Of a stretch of DNA of 64,000 nt, positions 48,353 to 59,690 are shown piece after piece; position 1 is the stretch's first letter, and each line of letters opens with the position of its first letter. Under the pieces are notes generated by a model that worked only from the letters and a program-made list of their open reading frames with translations, was not told the DNA's origin and made no database searches. The stretch comes from Arion vulgaris (lineage: Eukaryota; Mollusca; Gastropoda; Stylommatophora; Arionidae): NCBI GenBank assembly GCA_020796225.1, contig CM036775.1, forward strand, positions 15,062,875-15,126,874, read 5' to 3'. The translations under genes were made by a program, and so were the position numbers.

Positions 48353-48569
48353 ATTGTGTACGTAATGAAGCGCTACCCATCTTCTGCCCCAAAGTGGTTA
48401 TGATAACACAGGATGAGAACCATCGAGACAAACTCAACGAAGTTCAAGAGTGATATGGGGGACGCCCTTTGGTCGCTAGGCTACCGCAAGTTAGACGTCG
48501 ACACAGATTTAACACGCTAACTACCTGCTCCTGTTTGGTCGTGTACCGTGGACTGAGACATATTTGTTT

Positions 48570-48900
48570 GATTGATTGGACCATCATCATTGCACTTCGG
48601 CGAATAACAATGTGTGCTCCCAGTGGCGGCTCATTATCATTTTTGCTGGTGGGGCCAGAAAGAAATTTTCGGAAAAATCATGATTTCGGTTAGGATATAT
48701 TTTAATGTATACAACAATAAATACACGTTACACCTTATTTGTGGTGCGACCCGGCCCCACTGACCATTAAAGACGAACCGCCGCTGTGTGCTCCTATCTC
48801 TTCTCTTTCTTACAAAACAAGATCTTCCTGTCAACGAGTGTCGGATGCACTGAAGATGGTGTAAACTTTGTAGGAATTTAATTTATCATTTTTTTCCCTA
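48570..48900 (-). mobile_element. SINE-D 3' half split by a hAT MITE
   Basis: TTGCACTTCGGCGAATAACA at the left and CTTACAAAACAAGATCTTCC at the right join into the usual SINE-D once the MITE is removed. Confidence 0.85.
48621..48786. mobile_element. 166-bp hAT MITE, copy 2
   Basis: Same length and ends as 32040-32205. The 8-bp target duplication TGTGCTCC lies at 48613-48620 and 48787-48794. Confidence 0.95.
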
Positions 48901-49489
48901 CTGAATTTTGCCCAGGCAGTGGCTTGCCGTTGACTCTTATAGAAGTTCAATTGTTAACGGTTCACCCAAGACACTAGAACAGAGCAGGACAACAGAAAAA
49001 CCTACGACACTTTGCAACAACCCGGTAACAGTGTGACGACAACAGAAGAATACGGGTTCTTTTACGTGATCGGCCTGAACACAGGACCCATCCAGAGCCA
49101 ACTATAAACTTATGGGCCTTCGGACTCAGGTAAGAATTATGGGAAATCAGACCACAACTACACCACGTGACCTCCCATTCCAGTATTGTTGTATGTAGAT
49201 GAATTCATTTTAAAATCAACACAAAATGCTAAATCGAAGTTATATTATGCAACAAGTTAAGTTTAACAATAAGGAATATCAATTAATAGTATGAATATTT
49301 TTCAACAATAAATAACCATAGACTCACATAATTGAGTAAAATTGCAAAAAGCTTGCAGTGTTCTATCAAACATCTATAATTTCCAGTCCCCTTCTCTGAT
49401 CTAGGTCAGGGATTCCCAGTCATTTGTCTGGTCTAGTTATCTAGAGTTGACTGTGACCCATCTCACCCCCTCCCTCTCCGTTCTGTCGC
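48901..49489. other. Intergenic with one LINE family 2 end
   Basis: 48970-49050 has ACGACACTTTGCAACAACCC and GTAACAGTGTGACGACAA (family 2 end). The remainder is not recognised. Confidence 0.45.
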
Positions 49490-49640
49490 CTATTTCTGAT
49501 AGGAATAGGAACTCGATCGCACCTACATTGAGATCAGGAATCTATGGAAAAATATCCCGATCATTCCACGCGGGAAACGAACCAAGTACCCTTTGAACGA
49601 GATGTGAGCACTTTACCTTTACGCCACCTAGTTTCATTGT
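49490..49640 (-). mobile_element. SINE-D 5' part
   Basis: Contains the inverse of CTGATCTCAATGTAGGTGCG and the CACCTA end. Confidence 0.7.
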
Positions 49641-49654
49641 TTAAAAAATCATTA

Positions 49655-50060
49655 TCAAGATGCGTATATTTTATAGGATGTTGCTCTCTTTGCAGCACAT
49701 CTGAAATTCGCTGTCTCTAACCAGTTCACACACTTCGTCGATGGTCATATTCATGGTTTCTTTAATATCTGTAGCCATCTTCTTCTTGGCCTGCCTCTGC
49801 GTCCTGGGACTCTGTCCTCTAATATTGTTCTCTCCAGGTCATCGTGACGCTTGATGTGACCAAAGTATGTAATTTTTCTGTATAGTATGTTGTTTATCAG
49901 CCAATTATCGTTAACATTTAGTTCTTTCAGGACATCAGTGTTCTTCCTTTTTCTGTCCATGGTATTCGTAGGATCTTTCTGTAGCATTTAGTTTCGAAGG
50001 ACTGGATTTTCGTTCTTGCTTTTGTGTAATGGTCCATGATTCATAACCATAAGTACTGCA
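49655..50060 (-). mobile_element. RTE-like LINE 3' end, family 1
   Basis: Encodes [39 protein letters not shown] and GRRGRPRRRWLQ in one open frame; close match to 5935-6360. Confidence 0.85.
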
Positions 50061-50079
50061 CTAAAAAATACTATAATCT

Positions 50080-50222
50080 TCTAAATTGTACCGGGGACCC
50101 TCGCCGGTGCTTCGGAGTTCGCTCGCAGCCGCTGAGATCTTCATGTGTAAGAAAGAGATCGGGACACACATGGCTACTCATCGAAGTGGAATGATGATTG
50201 TCATATCAATCAATCAATCAGA
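50080..50222 (+). mobile_element. SINE-D 3' part
   Basis: Ends (CAAT)n after CTCATCGAAGTGGAATGATG. Confidence 0.75.
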
Positions 50223-50336
50223 ATAAACTCGAAATTTATGTTAACCCATTCGGAACGTTACCAGTTCTTATTTTATTTTTACACATTCTGTTATTTACCA
50301 CACAAGATCAACAGTAGATGTCATTCACCAAATGAG

Positions 50337-50500
50337 AGGAGCGTCTGGTCGAATTGGTTAGAGCGCTGGCAACCACGCGGAAGACCCGGGTTCAATCCCC
50401 GATAAGACCTATGATTTTGTTGTCTTGTTGTAGGCATAGAGAAAAATCCTAACCTGAACAGTTTCGCGTGGACTGCACTAGCTGTTCGGTCATTAAATAC
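50337..50500 (+). mobile_element. SINE-C, tRNA-derived
   Basis: Head GGTCGAATTGGTTAGAGCGC (A box) and GGGTTCAATCCCC (B box); body matches 38525-38690. Confidence 0.82.
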
Positions 50501-50559
50501 CGCAGGCACATATCCCCTATGTCCTACATCGTATAAAAAGTGGTATTACATGCAGTAAC

Positions 50560-50755
50560 GACTATTGAGAAGACCATCATGGAAAGAGGCATACCGGCAA
50601 AGAGAAGAAGAAGACCAGGGAGAAGATGGATTCAGGTTGTATCTGATGGTTTGAACATGACGGCTGCAGAGGCAGGACATCTGGCCTATGAGAGAGAAAT
50701 TCCGGAGAACTGTTGGGGGTGGCAAAGTTCTGCTCAGGACAAGCTATTTGATGAT
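50560..50755 (+). mobile_element. RTE-like LINE 3' end, family 5
   Basis: Encodes IEKTIMERGIPAKRRRRPGR and VVSDGLNMTAAEAGHLAYER; uninterrupted reference for 33785-34490. Confidence 0.82.
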
Positions 50756-50889
50756 GAACGACTGTTGGTTTTTTTTTTTTATTCATCAAATTACGTTTAC
50801 AATTTTGTTTAACTACAATCTACTTTTCTTTGCCTACTTTTTTCTCATGTGTAAAATAAAGAAAACATAATTCAACAACAATGTGTTTT

Positions 50890-51120
50890 ACAACGCGGTA
50901 ATTTAATATCTCTAAATCAACAAGTCCTTACGTGGTCACCAGTTGGGAAAAGAAAACGTGGAAGACCAAAGACCAGTCTTCGAAGAACAATCCTACAAGA
51001 AAGTAAACTATTGGGATGTAAAACCATACGATATTTCCAACTGCTAGCAATGAACCGCATTACATGGAGATCTAAAACCTCTGCCCTATGTGCCACCTTT
51101 GGCACGAAAGGAACAAACTA
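50890..51120 (+). mobile_element. RTE-like LINE 3' end, family 6
   Basis: Reads GKRKRGRPKTSLRRTILQES and MNRITWRSKTSALCATFGTK. Inverted near-copy at 30890-31085. Confidence 0.8.
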
Positions 51121-51344
51121 AACTAAGTTTAATATGTTTCTTACCTTGAGGTCATTACCTTGTGCTCCAATGATACAGTGTGGTTAGAACGTCGGGAACT
51201 TATGTTCCTGGCAGAGTCACAAAGGACTGACAGGTCACAGACTACATATCCTGGTCCTCCAGGTTAAGAGGTTTGGCTTGGGGCTAACAATCATATAATA
51301 AATAATTCCACGCGTATCGTTATACGTTAATAGGGCTTGCACGT

Positions 51345-51625
51345 AATTTCTCCATACCACTCCATCCTATGCAACTCGCTCAATCTATTCTATGGAATTG
51401 AGACTGATATTTCTTGTCTCACTCAGCAAAGTTCGTTTCATGGTTTCCTAGGGTCCTCTCATTCTTGAACCCTTTGCACCACTTCCTGTTGACCAGACAT
51501 TTCTCTGAATTCGTTCCATTTTATGTTCATTATTTTTCGCAGACATCTATTTTGAAATGTATTCAACTTATTTTCTATACCTTTAAGTCATCTTCCAACT
51601 CTCGCTGGCGTATGTTCAGATTAAT
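51345..51625 (-). mobile_element. RTE-like LINE fragment, family 4
   Basis: Inverse of the 57140-57500 type, with CTGGTCAACAGGAAGTGG and CATTTCAAAATAGATGTC regions. Confidence 0.65.
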
Positions 51626-51689
51626 ACAATATTTAAATTGAAAATTCCTAATTTAGTTGTAAAACTAAATTACAATTATATCATGTTAA

Positions 51690-51880
51690 ACCCGTGTGTT
51701 TCCGGGACTCGCAAAGGGAGCAAAGAATAGTAACACTGCGACCTAAAAGGCATGTCGTAAGAGGCGACTGAGGTAGGAAGTTAGGAAAGCTACCCTAGTA
51801 AATAAAACGGCTTACTTGTAGGCGCATAACTAACACAACGTACAATCGTTCTTAGGTTCAGATCACATAGAGCAACCCAC
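51690..51880 (+). mobile_element. SINE-G type 1
   Basis: Central domain CATGTCGTAAGAGGCGACTG, then TTACTTGTAGGCGCATAACT. Confidence 0.78.
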
Positions 51881-52599
51881 GTGCGGTGAAAATATACGCG
51901 GAACAAAATTTAAATGGAATTTCATGTTAGAAGTGTCCTTATTTTGGAAGATCAAAACATGCAACCATATGACATGAAGACGCCCACTGCACACAGTTTA
52001 CGAGTAAGTAAAAAGTATGTACTATTAGTAATAAATTTACACAATAAAACAAACACAACACATATCAATAAACACCTGCGATATTGGATTGCACTAAGAA
52101 TAACACTGACAACGCTAGCACAATATAAAGGCAACCACAAAAAGAGGTGAAACAGTATATAAAACATAACAGTATTCAACCTGGTTTGGTATACTACTTG
52201 ATTCGAACAATCTGCACATTTTATGTATATGTGGATCGATGTTTCAAACAACAAGACGTTACTACAGTGCTGTTCAAGTTTCGATATATTGGGGCGCATC
52301 TAAATTAGTTGCCCGGGGGTGTCTAATCACGTCCCCCACACACCAGTATTCGAGTTCAGAAAAGAACGTAAGTATCTCCCCGTCCCAGATATAAACCTCA
52401 AGTGCAACGTCCTGTTTATGACACATACCGGAGTCAGAGCCAACTATAAACTACTGGCTGTGCCGGAGTAGTCGCGTAGTAGAGGCTGATCGAAGAAAAA
52501 TAAGAATAAGCCCCCACCTGTATACACAATATCTTACGTAACCTGCCACCGACCAATTCTGATTTACTAACCAACCGGAAGCTCACTAGCATTACAATT
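51881..52599. other. Mostly unique sequence
   Basis: A 115-codon minus-strand ORF (51952-52299) has a hydrophobic middle but no recognised homology or splice context. 52400-52480 shares TTTATGACACATACCGGAG with 40240-40270 (LINE tail). Confidence 0.4.
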
Positions 52600-52860
52600 T
52601 CCTGTCCATTCTATCCCTTTACGCAATATCGCCTTGAGACAACATCAATTTCTTGAGAATCGTCGTGCCGTTGAGGTAAAGAGAAAACGAGCTGCGCGAA
52701 AAAAAACAGAACACATAAAAACCACATGTCTAACCTTGATCACATATGCCCCACCTGTGGAAGGGGACTGTTTTCTAGAATTGGATTCTACAGTCACCTC
52801 CGAACACACCAGATAGGTGCAGCATCACACGTCTGAGTATGTTGTCATCATCGTTTGCGA
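52600..52860 (+). mobile_element. LINE C-terminus with C2H2 finger
   Basis: Reads HMSNLDHICPTCGRGLFSRI then GFYSHLRTHQIGAASHV and a stop, the Cys2-His2 finger that closes many RTE-like LINE ORFs. Confidence 0.75.
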
Positions 52861-52939
52861 TGGAGGCTATTATTACTGTGTGTTTCTATGCGTTGTGTTA
52901 CAACTGTTCATATCTTTCCTTCCTTTCGTTCGCTTGAAA

Positions 52940-53220
52940 TATCGTCTATATATTCAATGTTGTCTTTTGAACAAACTTCACTGTCTTTTGTAGCACACAC
53001 AGAGGACCGTGTAGTTTTCTTTCGAGTGTTGTTTCGTTAGGCCAGTGAGATTGCCTCAGTATATCGGGGCAGTCTTGAAGTATGTGCTCTGCAGTCTGAT
53101 GTGCCTGTCCACATGGTTGAATTGCCAATCTTGAATTTCGTATACATGTGGCTGCAGAGTTGATTGTGTCCTGTTCTAAGGCGCAGAATTGACAACTACT
53201 GTCCATGTCTATTCGCAAAG
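52940..53220 (-). mobile_element. I/Jockey-like LINE C-terminal fragment
   Basis: Encodes IQPCGQAHQTAEHILQDCPD and WPNETTLERKLHGPL; relative of 59046-59690. Confidence 0.8.
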
Positions 53221-53282
53221 TAAAGTGTGTTTTATGGTGACTGTGTCCCCATGTCTCTTATCTAGCCACACATTAAGCCGTA

Positions 53283-53690
53283 TATTACTAGGAGTGTGTG
53301 TGTTATCAGTTCGGTTGTTTACTAACACATTACGTGTGTGTTTATCAGTTCGGTTGTTTACTAACACATTACGTGTGTGTTATCAGTTCGGTTGTTTACT
53401 AACACATTACGTGTGTGTTATCAGTTCGGTTGTTTACTAACACATTACGTGTGTGTTTATCAGTTCGGTTGTTTACTAACACATTACGTGTGTGTTATCA
53501 GTTCGGTTGTTTACTAACACATTACGTGTGTGTTATCAGTTCGGTTGTTTACTAACACTACGTGTGTTATCAGTTCGGTTGTTTACTAACACATTCGTGT
53601 GTGTTATCAGTTCGGTTGTTTACTAACACATTACGTGTGTGTTATCAGTTCGGTTGTTTACTAACACATTACGTGTGTGTTTATCAGTGA
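53283..53690. repeat. 38-bp minisatellite
   Basis: About 11 copies of GTTATCAGTTCGGTTGTTTA plus CTAACACATTACGTGTGT. Copies alternate between GTGTTTATC and GTGTTATC. Confidence 0.95.
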
Positions 53691-53763
53691 ACGCGTTCTA
53701 TTTTTTTCCCACACAGAGCACATGACTCTTGGTGGCATTGATCCATTGTTTTTAAAAGGTTTT

Positions 53764-54262
53764 AAAGCCGAAGGATTGACTTTCTTTCACCGGGTTTCTC
53801 CCATATTGCCGGCCCTCTCTGCAGAAATGGCATGCCACCTGCCGAGAGCATTGCACAAATCACGAAACCTGTAGCTCCGACAACAATTCTATGGGTCTCT
53901 GGAAAAAATGCACTAGTAAACAGAACGGCGCGGTCTGGATCGAACCCACGACCTTCGACTCGCAAGGGCGTAACCACTTAGCCTTGCCCAGTGTGTTCGT
54001 AGCGCGTTGGACTGCGGGTGACAAGCTCTCTGTGAGTACGGGTTCAATTACGTGGGCTGGCAGAAAAAGCCAGTTTCTCCAGATTTACGGTGTTCGTGGC
54101 ACCGAACCAAAGAGTTACGATGTCCATGGCACCGAGCCGAAGAGCGGTAAGCTCAAGTGCTTCTGGATTGGAAAAAAACGTACATTATTTACCAGAGATG
54201 TGCAGCTGTACACGTGCTTCTGGATCGAGGGGAAGAGGAACCAAAAAACCACTTAGCCACAG
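53764..54262 (-). mobile_element. SINE-B split by a SINE-A
   Basis: The outer copy runs from the GCCGAAGGATTGACTT end to the AGCCACAGAG head remnant at 54262. Confidence 0.85.
53984..54246 (+). mobile_element. SINE-A with 12-bp target duplication and 3' extension
   Basis: AACCACTTAGCC lies at 53972-53983 and 54247-54258. After its A-rich tail it carries the ACGTACATTATTTACCAGAG extension (54178-54215) and then a second short GCTTCTGGATCG terminus. Confidence 0.92.
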
Positions 54263-54504
54263 AGTGATCCGTTCTATTCGCACACTAAACGTGCATGACT
54301 CTTTGTGTGGGTGTGTGTTCTGACTGTTACTAACACATGGGTGTGTTGTTTTATGCAAACACGTTGACATTGCTCTTGTCTATTCAAATCTCAGTTCCTG
54401 TGTAATTACACTTTATTTGTGTGTGTTAGTCCACCCATGACTTCTTCTGTGTGAACTCAGCGACTGTGTAATTGGACAACATTGTGTGTGTGTGTATATA
54501 TGAA

Positions 54505-54620
54505 AATGAAAATTGTGGCATATCGTTTACATGACGTATCTATCAACCACAGTAAACGAGTCGATTGATTTTCTAGGCACCACTTATACGTTCAGTAGTT
54601 TGTCATTGCTTTCTGAACGG
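54505..54620 (+). repeat. Family J copy
   Basis: AAATTGTGGCATATCGTTTA and TTCAGTAGTTTGTCATTGCT match 36697-36812. Confidence 0.6.
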
Positions 54621-54639
54621 TGAGGTCTGCTTCTGCATT

Positions 54640-54875
54640 CGCTTGCTGTGAATTCAGGTATTAGCCATGACGTCTGATATGGCGATTCTGAAAGAATTTT
54701 GCGTGAAGGCCTGCTTCTACCATTTGACTGGTGTCCCCCACGGAGAGGTCTATTTTTACCTTTTGTAAAAATCACACGCAAATGAATTTGTTTCCAAAGT
54801 GCCTGACGCGGGGTTTGAACCAGATACGCTTGAGTTGTGATCGCGCTCACTATCACTTAAGCTACAGGCGCCCAC
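54640..54875 (-). mobile_element. SINE-E, tRNA-derived
   Basis: The minus-strand head has TGTAGCTTAAGTGATAGTGA (A box) and GGTTCAAACCCC (B box). Confidence 0.78.
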
Positions 54876-55379
54876 CTTCTTCTTCTCTTCCACCATTTAC
54901 TTCTTTATAGAAGTATGGGGGAGAAACGTAGTGATCTTGTGTGTGCTTGTTTCAAGGCATTTTGTAAGCTGATATTCATTTTTGTAAGGCTGTTCTTGAT
55001 GCCGTCACCCATCTTTGCGTGGTCTTCCTCTTGCTTTGTATGCAAACAAAATAATACCTTGATAAAAGCCAGTACAATATTGAATAGCGGTAAAACAGTC
55101 AAACTAAGAAAGAAGGGAAAGCTTTAATACCAACAATAATTATAATCGAATAATGACCAGATGTGTTGAAATACCAATAAATAACTACAACGGTACTACA
55201 GAACTGTCGCCAGCCCTAAGATTTTTAAAGTTTGTTGTGTACAGAATAAACTTAAAACGCCTTCCGCGTGGGGATTGGGGGCGCGAATACACAATATATA
55301 TATAGGCATGTGAGAGGAAGGGAGGTTTAGAACACATTGTGACAAACCGGTAAAATCGAGTGGAAACGAGACAGAGGAA
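54876..55379. other. Intergenic, nothing firmly recognised
   Basis: 54960-55040 shares a short stretch with 57955-57990 (an AACAGCCTTAATAAAATGAA-type LINE piece). No gene seen. Confidence 0.4.
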
Positions 55380-55530
55380 GACAGAAAAGAGAAATTTCGG
55401 ATAGCCTGACTTCATGGCACGGTAGAGCGTCAACATCCGAGTTGATAGCAAACACCAAAGACAGAGATTTGTGGATATCCATGATCGCCTATGCCAGCCG
55501 GCACGGCACCTGATGATATATATAGCGTCG
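55380..55530 (+). mobile_element. LINE 3' end, family 8
   Basis: Matches the inverse of 61395-61530 and 24405-24500 (GGATATCCATGATCGCCTAT; GCACCTGATGATATA). Confidence 0.7.
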
Positions 55531-55786
55531 GTGCAATATGATAAGAATATATGCGTACGAGTGTGTGTGTGTGTATACACCTAGAAATGCCACCAAGCAA
55601 GCACATTATAACAACAGTCCCTTCAACTGATAGCATAATCTAATGAACTTATAGTGTACCATCATTGACCACTTTGTATCAAGAGGTAATAGGTTTTGTG
55701 TCAACGTCGTTTGTTCTGTAGTTATTCAATGCTTGGTTGATTGATAGAACGACCATCATTGTTGCACTTCGCTGAGTTACCATATA

Positions 55787-55900
55787 AGCGTCTGTAGCGT
55801 AAGCGGTAGTCAGCACGATCACAAACCAAGAGTACCTGGTTCAAACTCAACAGCAGACAAATTTGTCCCCGTGGATTTTTACGCACGGTAACAATAGACA
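55787..55900 (+). mobile_element. SINE-E
   Basis: Head TGTAGCGTAAGCGGTAGTCA (A box), then CTGGTTCAAACTCA. Preceded by a SINE-D tail piece (55735-55786). Confidence 0.7.
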
Positions 55901-55924
55901 TCACCTGTTCTCTCTCTCTCTCTA

Positions 55925-56140
55925 TGTCGTGATCACCCTTAGATTGATGTACCAGATTCCCCCATAAACCTCATTCATGTGGAAATCTGATTCATGCAGC
56001 CTTAGCATGGGTGGGATTCGTCACATCTTCAGCACCATTTGGAGCTAATTTCTTAGGCGATGTGTCCGGTTTTAGCCAGCGTTTACTGGGTTCGCTCTCC
56101 GTCATCCTTTGGCTGTCCCCATCCAACCCGCAAGACAGCA
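55925..56140 (-). mobile_element. SINE-G type 3, 3' part
   Basis: Inverse match to 27960-28150 (GTCACATCTTCAGCACCATT; CGATGTGTCCGGTTTTAGCC). Confidence 0.75.
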
Positions 56141-56149
56141 GGTCATCGC

Positions 56150-56265
56150 CTGTTCAGAAAGCAATGGTAAACTACTGAAAGTATAAGTGGTGACTAGAAA
56201 ATCAACGACTCGTTTACTGTGGTTGATGGCTACGACCTGTAAAGGATATGCCACGATTTTCATTT
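56150..56265 (-). repeat. Family J copy
   Basis: Inverse match to 54505-54620. Confidence 0.6.
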
Positions 56266-56640
56266 CTCCACACGGCTCCGATCTCTTTCTTACACGGGAA
56301 GATCTGAGCGGCAGTGCAGAACGCCGTAGCACCAGCGAGGGTCACCGCTGTAATTTAAAAGATGACAATATTTTGCGGGAATTTTACCGGACAATGACTT
56401 TTCCCAAGAGCGCCTGCTCTTCTCGATTTTGAGCTGCCCGTTGTTCTATTACGTGCTCAAATTGAACACGGGACCGACGTTATATCTTCAGTCTCCGATA
56501 GGACTTGGAACTCGATCTCACCTACACTGAGATTAGGTATCTTTGGAAAAATATCTCGATATCTCCACGATAGAGCGAACGTTCGAGCACCGTTGGAATA
56601 AGAGGCGAGCACCTAGCTTCTACGCCCAGAGATCTCTAAA
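56262..56640 (-). mobile_element. SINE-D
   Basis: From TCCGATCTCTTTCTTACACG (3' side) to the 5' head near AGAGGCGAGCACCTAGC. Confidence 0.8.
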
Positions 56641-56734
56641 TCCTGGACAGTGCTGACATTCCAAGCAACTTTGGTCGACTGAGGTATTCAGTGATACATA
56701 GAGTCAGTACTGACATACGGATGCGAGTCATGAA

Positions 56735-56990
56735 CAGGCCAACACATCCGATTTCTACGATGTTTTTTACTTACTATGGTAGTTTCCCTATGTCCTACGT
56801 CAGTCGTCTCTTACGACATGCATTATAAGTCATCATCATCATCAGGTGCCGTCTCCACCTCGAAGGTTGGCTCCAATGAATCTCCAGCATCCTCTGTCTT
56901 TCGCCTTAGTGTTGCACTCTGCCAGACTGTCATCTTAAAGTTTCCCTCCCATTTATCTTTCGGTCTTCCTCTTGCTCTTCGCCTCTCAAC
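56735..56990 (-). mobile_element. SINE-G piece and LINE 3' fragment
   Basis: 56735-56830 is a SINE-G central part. 56833-56990 is a LINE end (GATGATGATG tail on the minus strand), source type for the 94-bp insert at 28584-28677. Confidence 0.7.
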
Positions 56991-57039
56991 TTTCCCCTCT
57001 AGTAAAGATTTTAAAAGTCTAAATTAAAATATGGAACTG

Positions 57040-57510
57040 CAAGTTATATAGTATTAAAACTAAATTACGAATTTTCAATTCAATTGTTGTATCAATCCTA
57101 ACATATGCTAGCGAGAGTTGGAAAATGACTAAAGATATGTAAAGCAAGTTGAATGCATTTGAAGATAGATGTCTGCGAAAAATAATGAATATAAAATGGA
57201 ACGTATTCAGGAGAAGTGATGAAATCAGAGACATGTCTGGTCAACCACTAGTGACAACTGTTATAAGAAAGAGAAGATGGAGATATGTTGGGCACACCTT
57301 GAGGAGAAATGATCAACGAATATCAAAGCAGGCATTGAAGTGGGATGCAAAGGGTTCAAGAAAGAGAGGTCGACCTAAGGAGACTCTGAAACGAACTTAG
57401 CTGAGAGAGACAGGAAATATCGGTCTCAGTTCCATGGAGGAGATTGAGCGAGTTGCCCAGGATAGAGCGGTATGGAGAAATTACTTGCAGGCCCTATGTA
57501 ACGTATAACG
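57040..57510 (+). mobile_element. RTE-like LINE 3' end, family 4
   Basis: Encodes [40 protein letters not shown] and ALKWDAKGSRKRGRPKETLK; the best copy of the family in this window, with stops before and after. Confidence 0.85.
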
Positions 57511-57587
57511 GTACGAGAGGAATATTATTAAAGATTTGATCATGGATGTCATGTCGTTTTATGTGCCCAATATGACATGCCGATTAC

Positions 57588-57775
57588 GCTAGCCCAGCTG
57601 TTCGTAACTGTGGTGACTAGCCCCTTGTGTACGGTTCAACCGGCAGGCAGAAAGCCACGATTCCCAGATTCACGGTGTTCGTGGCACCGAACCGAAGGGT
57701 TACGATGTCCATGGCACCGAGCCGAAGAGCTGAAAAGCTCAAGTGCTTCGGATCGGAAAAAAAAAAAAAAAAAAA
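57588..57775 (+). mobile_element. SINE-A
   Basis: Decayed head, intact body, and a run of about 20 A at the end. Confidence 0.85.
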
Positions 57776-58397
57776 TGTGCCCAATATACTTTATTTGTCT
57801 GAATTTTATTTCTCTTAATAATTGTTTCTTCATGCCTAGTTTTCATAAAACTTGTTTATTTGTGTTTTTCTGTCCATGCATTGTAGGTCGCAGTCGTACT
57901 ATTCTTTGCTTCCCTTGCGGGGCTCCAGAACCACATGTACAGAACAGCCTTAATAAAATGAATAACAGATTACAAAATGCCTTAAAACAAGCAAACACAA
58001 GATCACTGCATCCCCTCCTAACATTTCTAAAAAGAAGTAAATGGTGGAAGAGAAGATAGAAAGCTAATTCACTTTACCGCTATCCAAACAATGTCGTCAG
58101 CATAGCTCAAGCTATTTATACAATTATGTCCTCTTTTTGCTAGTCCACAGCCGTCTCGCTTATTGATTTCAAAATGTTATAATTGCACAGAGACAGCATG
58201 TTTATCTCTCTCTCTCTCTCTCTTTTACCCCTTGACGCCAACGTCGCTTTGGACATCAACAAATACACGCCACTCTTCTCTGTCATTGACCGTCTTCTGT
58301 ATTGTGATTCATTTCTTTTAGTACCTGTTCTACTAGTCTTCTCCAGGTAATTTTCTGTTGTCCCCGTTTTTGCTAATGTTGATTTTAAACCAGCCAT
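57776..58397. other. Intergenic with small LINE piece and CT run
   Basis: 57880-57935 is a SINE-G shred and 57945-58060 a LINE piece (MNNRLQNALKQANTRSL, also near 54930-55010 inverted). A (TC)n run lies at 58205-58223. Confidence 0.5.
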
Positions 58398-58570
58398 AAC
58401 CCGTCTGCCCAGCGTGTTCGTAGCGCGTTGGACTACGGGTGACTATCCCTCGTGTGTGCGGGTTCAATTCCGCGGGATGGCAGAAAAAGTACAGATTCCC
58501 CAGATTTACGGTGTTCGTGGCACCGAACCGAAGAGCTCAAGTGCTTCTGGATCGGAGAAAAAAAAACACA
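58398..58570 (+). mobile_element. SINE-A
   Basis: Intact A and B boxes. The GGGTTACGATGTCCATGG segment of the body is deleted. Confidence 0.87.
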
Positions 58571-58669
58571 CAAAAAAACCAGTCATGATGGTTGGACTGA
58601 AAATCAACTAGAATACGCTTTATCCAGCCCATCCTTCCATTCGCTTGTTCGCTTGAAATATTATCTATA

Positions 58670-58930
58670 CATTCTTCTTCTTCAAACGCTCCATATCAAC
58701 CACTTGTTAAAACACTCTTTGTGATTTGTATGTGATCTGAGCCTAAGAGGGAGTATACGTTGTGCCAGTTATGTGCCTACAAGTAGACCAGCACATCCGA
58801 TGTCTGCGACGCTTTTTATTTACTAGAGTAGCTTCCATATGTCCTACCTCAGCCACCTACTACGACATGCTTTGTAGCTCGCAGTGTTACTATTCTTTGC
58901 TCCCCTTGCGGTCACGGCAACACACGGGCG
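58670..58930 (-). mobile_element. SINE-G type 1
   Basis: Complete copy, GAA-rich end at left (CTTCTTCTTCAAACGCTCCA). Confidence 0.8.
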
Positions 58931-59045
58931 GGTGATTGGACTGAAAATCAACTAGTACACGATCTATCCAGGACCAGTCCTTCATTCCTTCCTCTCTTTC
59001 TCTCTGCTTTTTTAACCCAGATTGGGGCATAGACCCTCAACCAAC

Positions 59046-59690
59046 TCATGTCAAGTCTATCCGAATTCTAGCTATTTCCTGCAGCTCCCTCCAACTCTTC
59101 TTTATATTGTTTATCTCTGCCTCCATGTATTTCTCGGTCTCCCCTTCTTTCGCTGTCTCTTCGGGTTCCAGGAAATGAACCTTCTTGTTAATTCTCCTCA
59201 GGTTTTCGTAAAGGGTGTGTTTTTTTCCCTGTCTTCTTTGTAGCTCACGCAGAGGTCTGTGTAGTTTTCTGTCAAGTGTTGTTTCGTTAGGCTTGTGAGT
59301 TTGCCTCAGTATATCATATTCGGGGCAGTCTTGAAGTATGTGCTCTGCAATCAGATGTTCCTGTCCACATGTACACATAGCTGAATTGCCAATCTTTAAT
59401 TTTGTATACATTTGGCTGCGGAGTCGATTGTGTCCTGTTCTAAGGCGCAGAATGACAACTTGTTCTAATATGATCATAATATAGTAATCGTCCTGTGTTG
59501 GTATTTGTGGCTTTCTGATTGATTTAATCATCATCCATTTCTTTTGGTGAAAGGTAACTGTCACATTCGGTTGCTCTCATGCAGCACTTTCCTTGGCCAG
59601 TCGGTCTGCTGTTTCATTTCCTGGTATTCCACAGTGAGACGGTATCCACTGCAAGACGGCCTTGCGCTGCTAGCACAGTTTAGACCAGCG
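59046..59690 (-). mobile_element. I/Jockey-like LINE: end of RNase H domain and Cys/His knuckle
   Basis: The minus strand reads VLQWIPSHCGIPGNETADRL (RNase H end), then ILRLRTGHNRLRSQMYTKLK and CTCGQEHLIAEHILQDCPEY. The last 172 codons are open to the stop at 59046, so this is one of the less damaged LINE ends here. Confidence 0.88.

Noticed and set aside
51952..52299. 115-codon minus-strand ORF with hydrophobic stretch
   Set aside because: No homology recognised, no splice borders, AT-rich sequence; probably chance.
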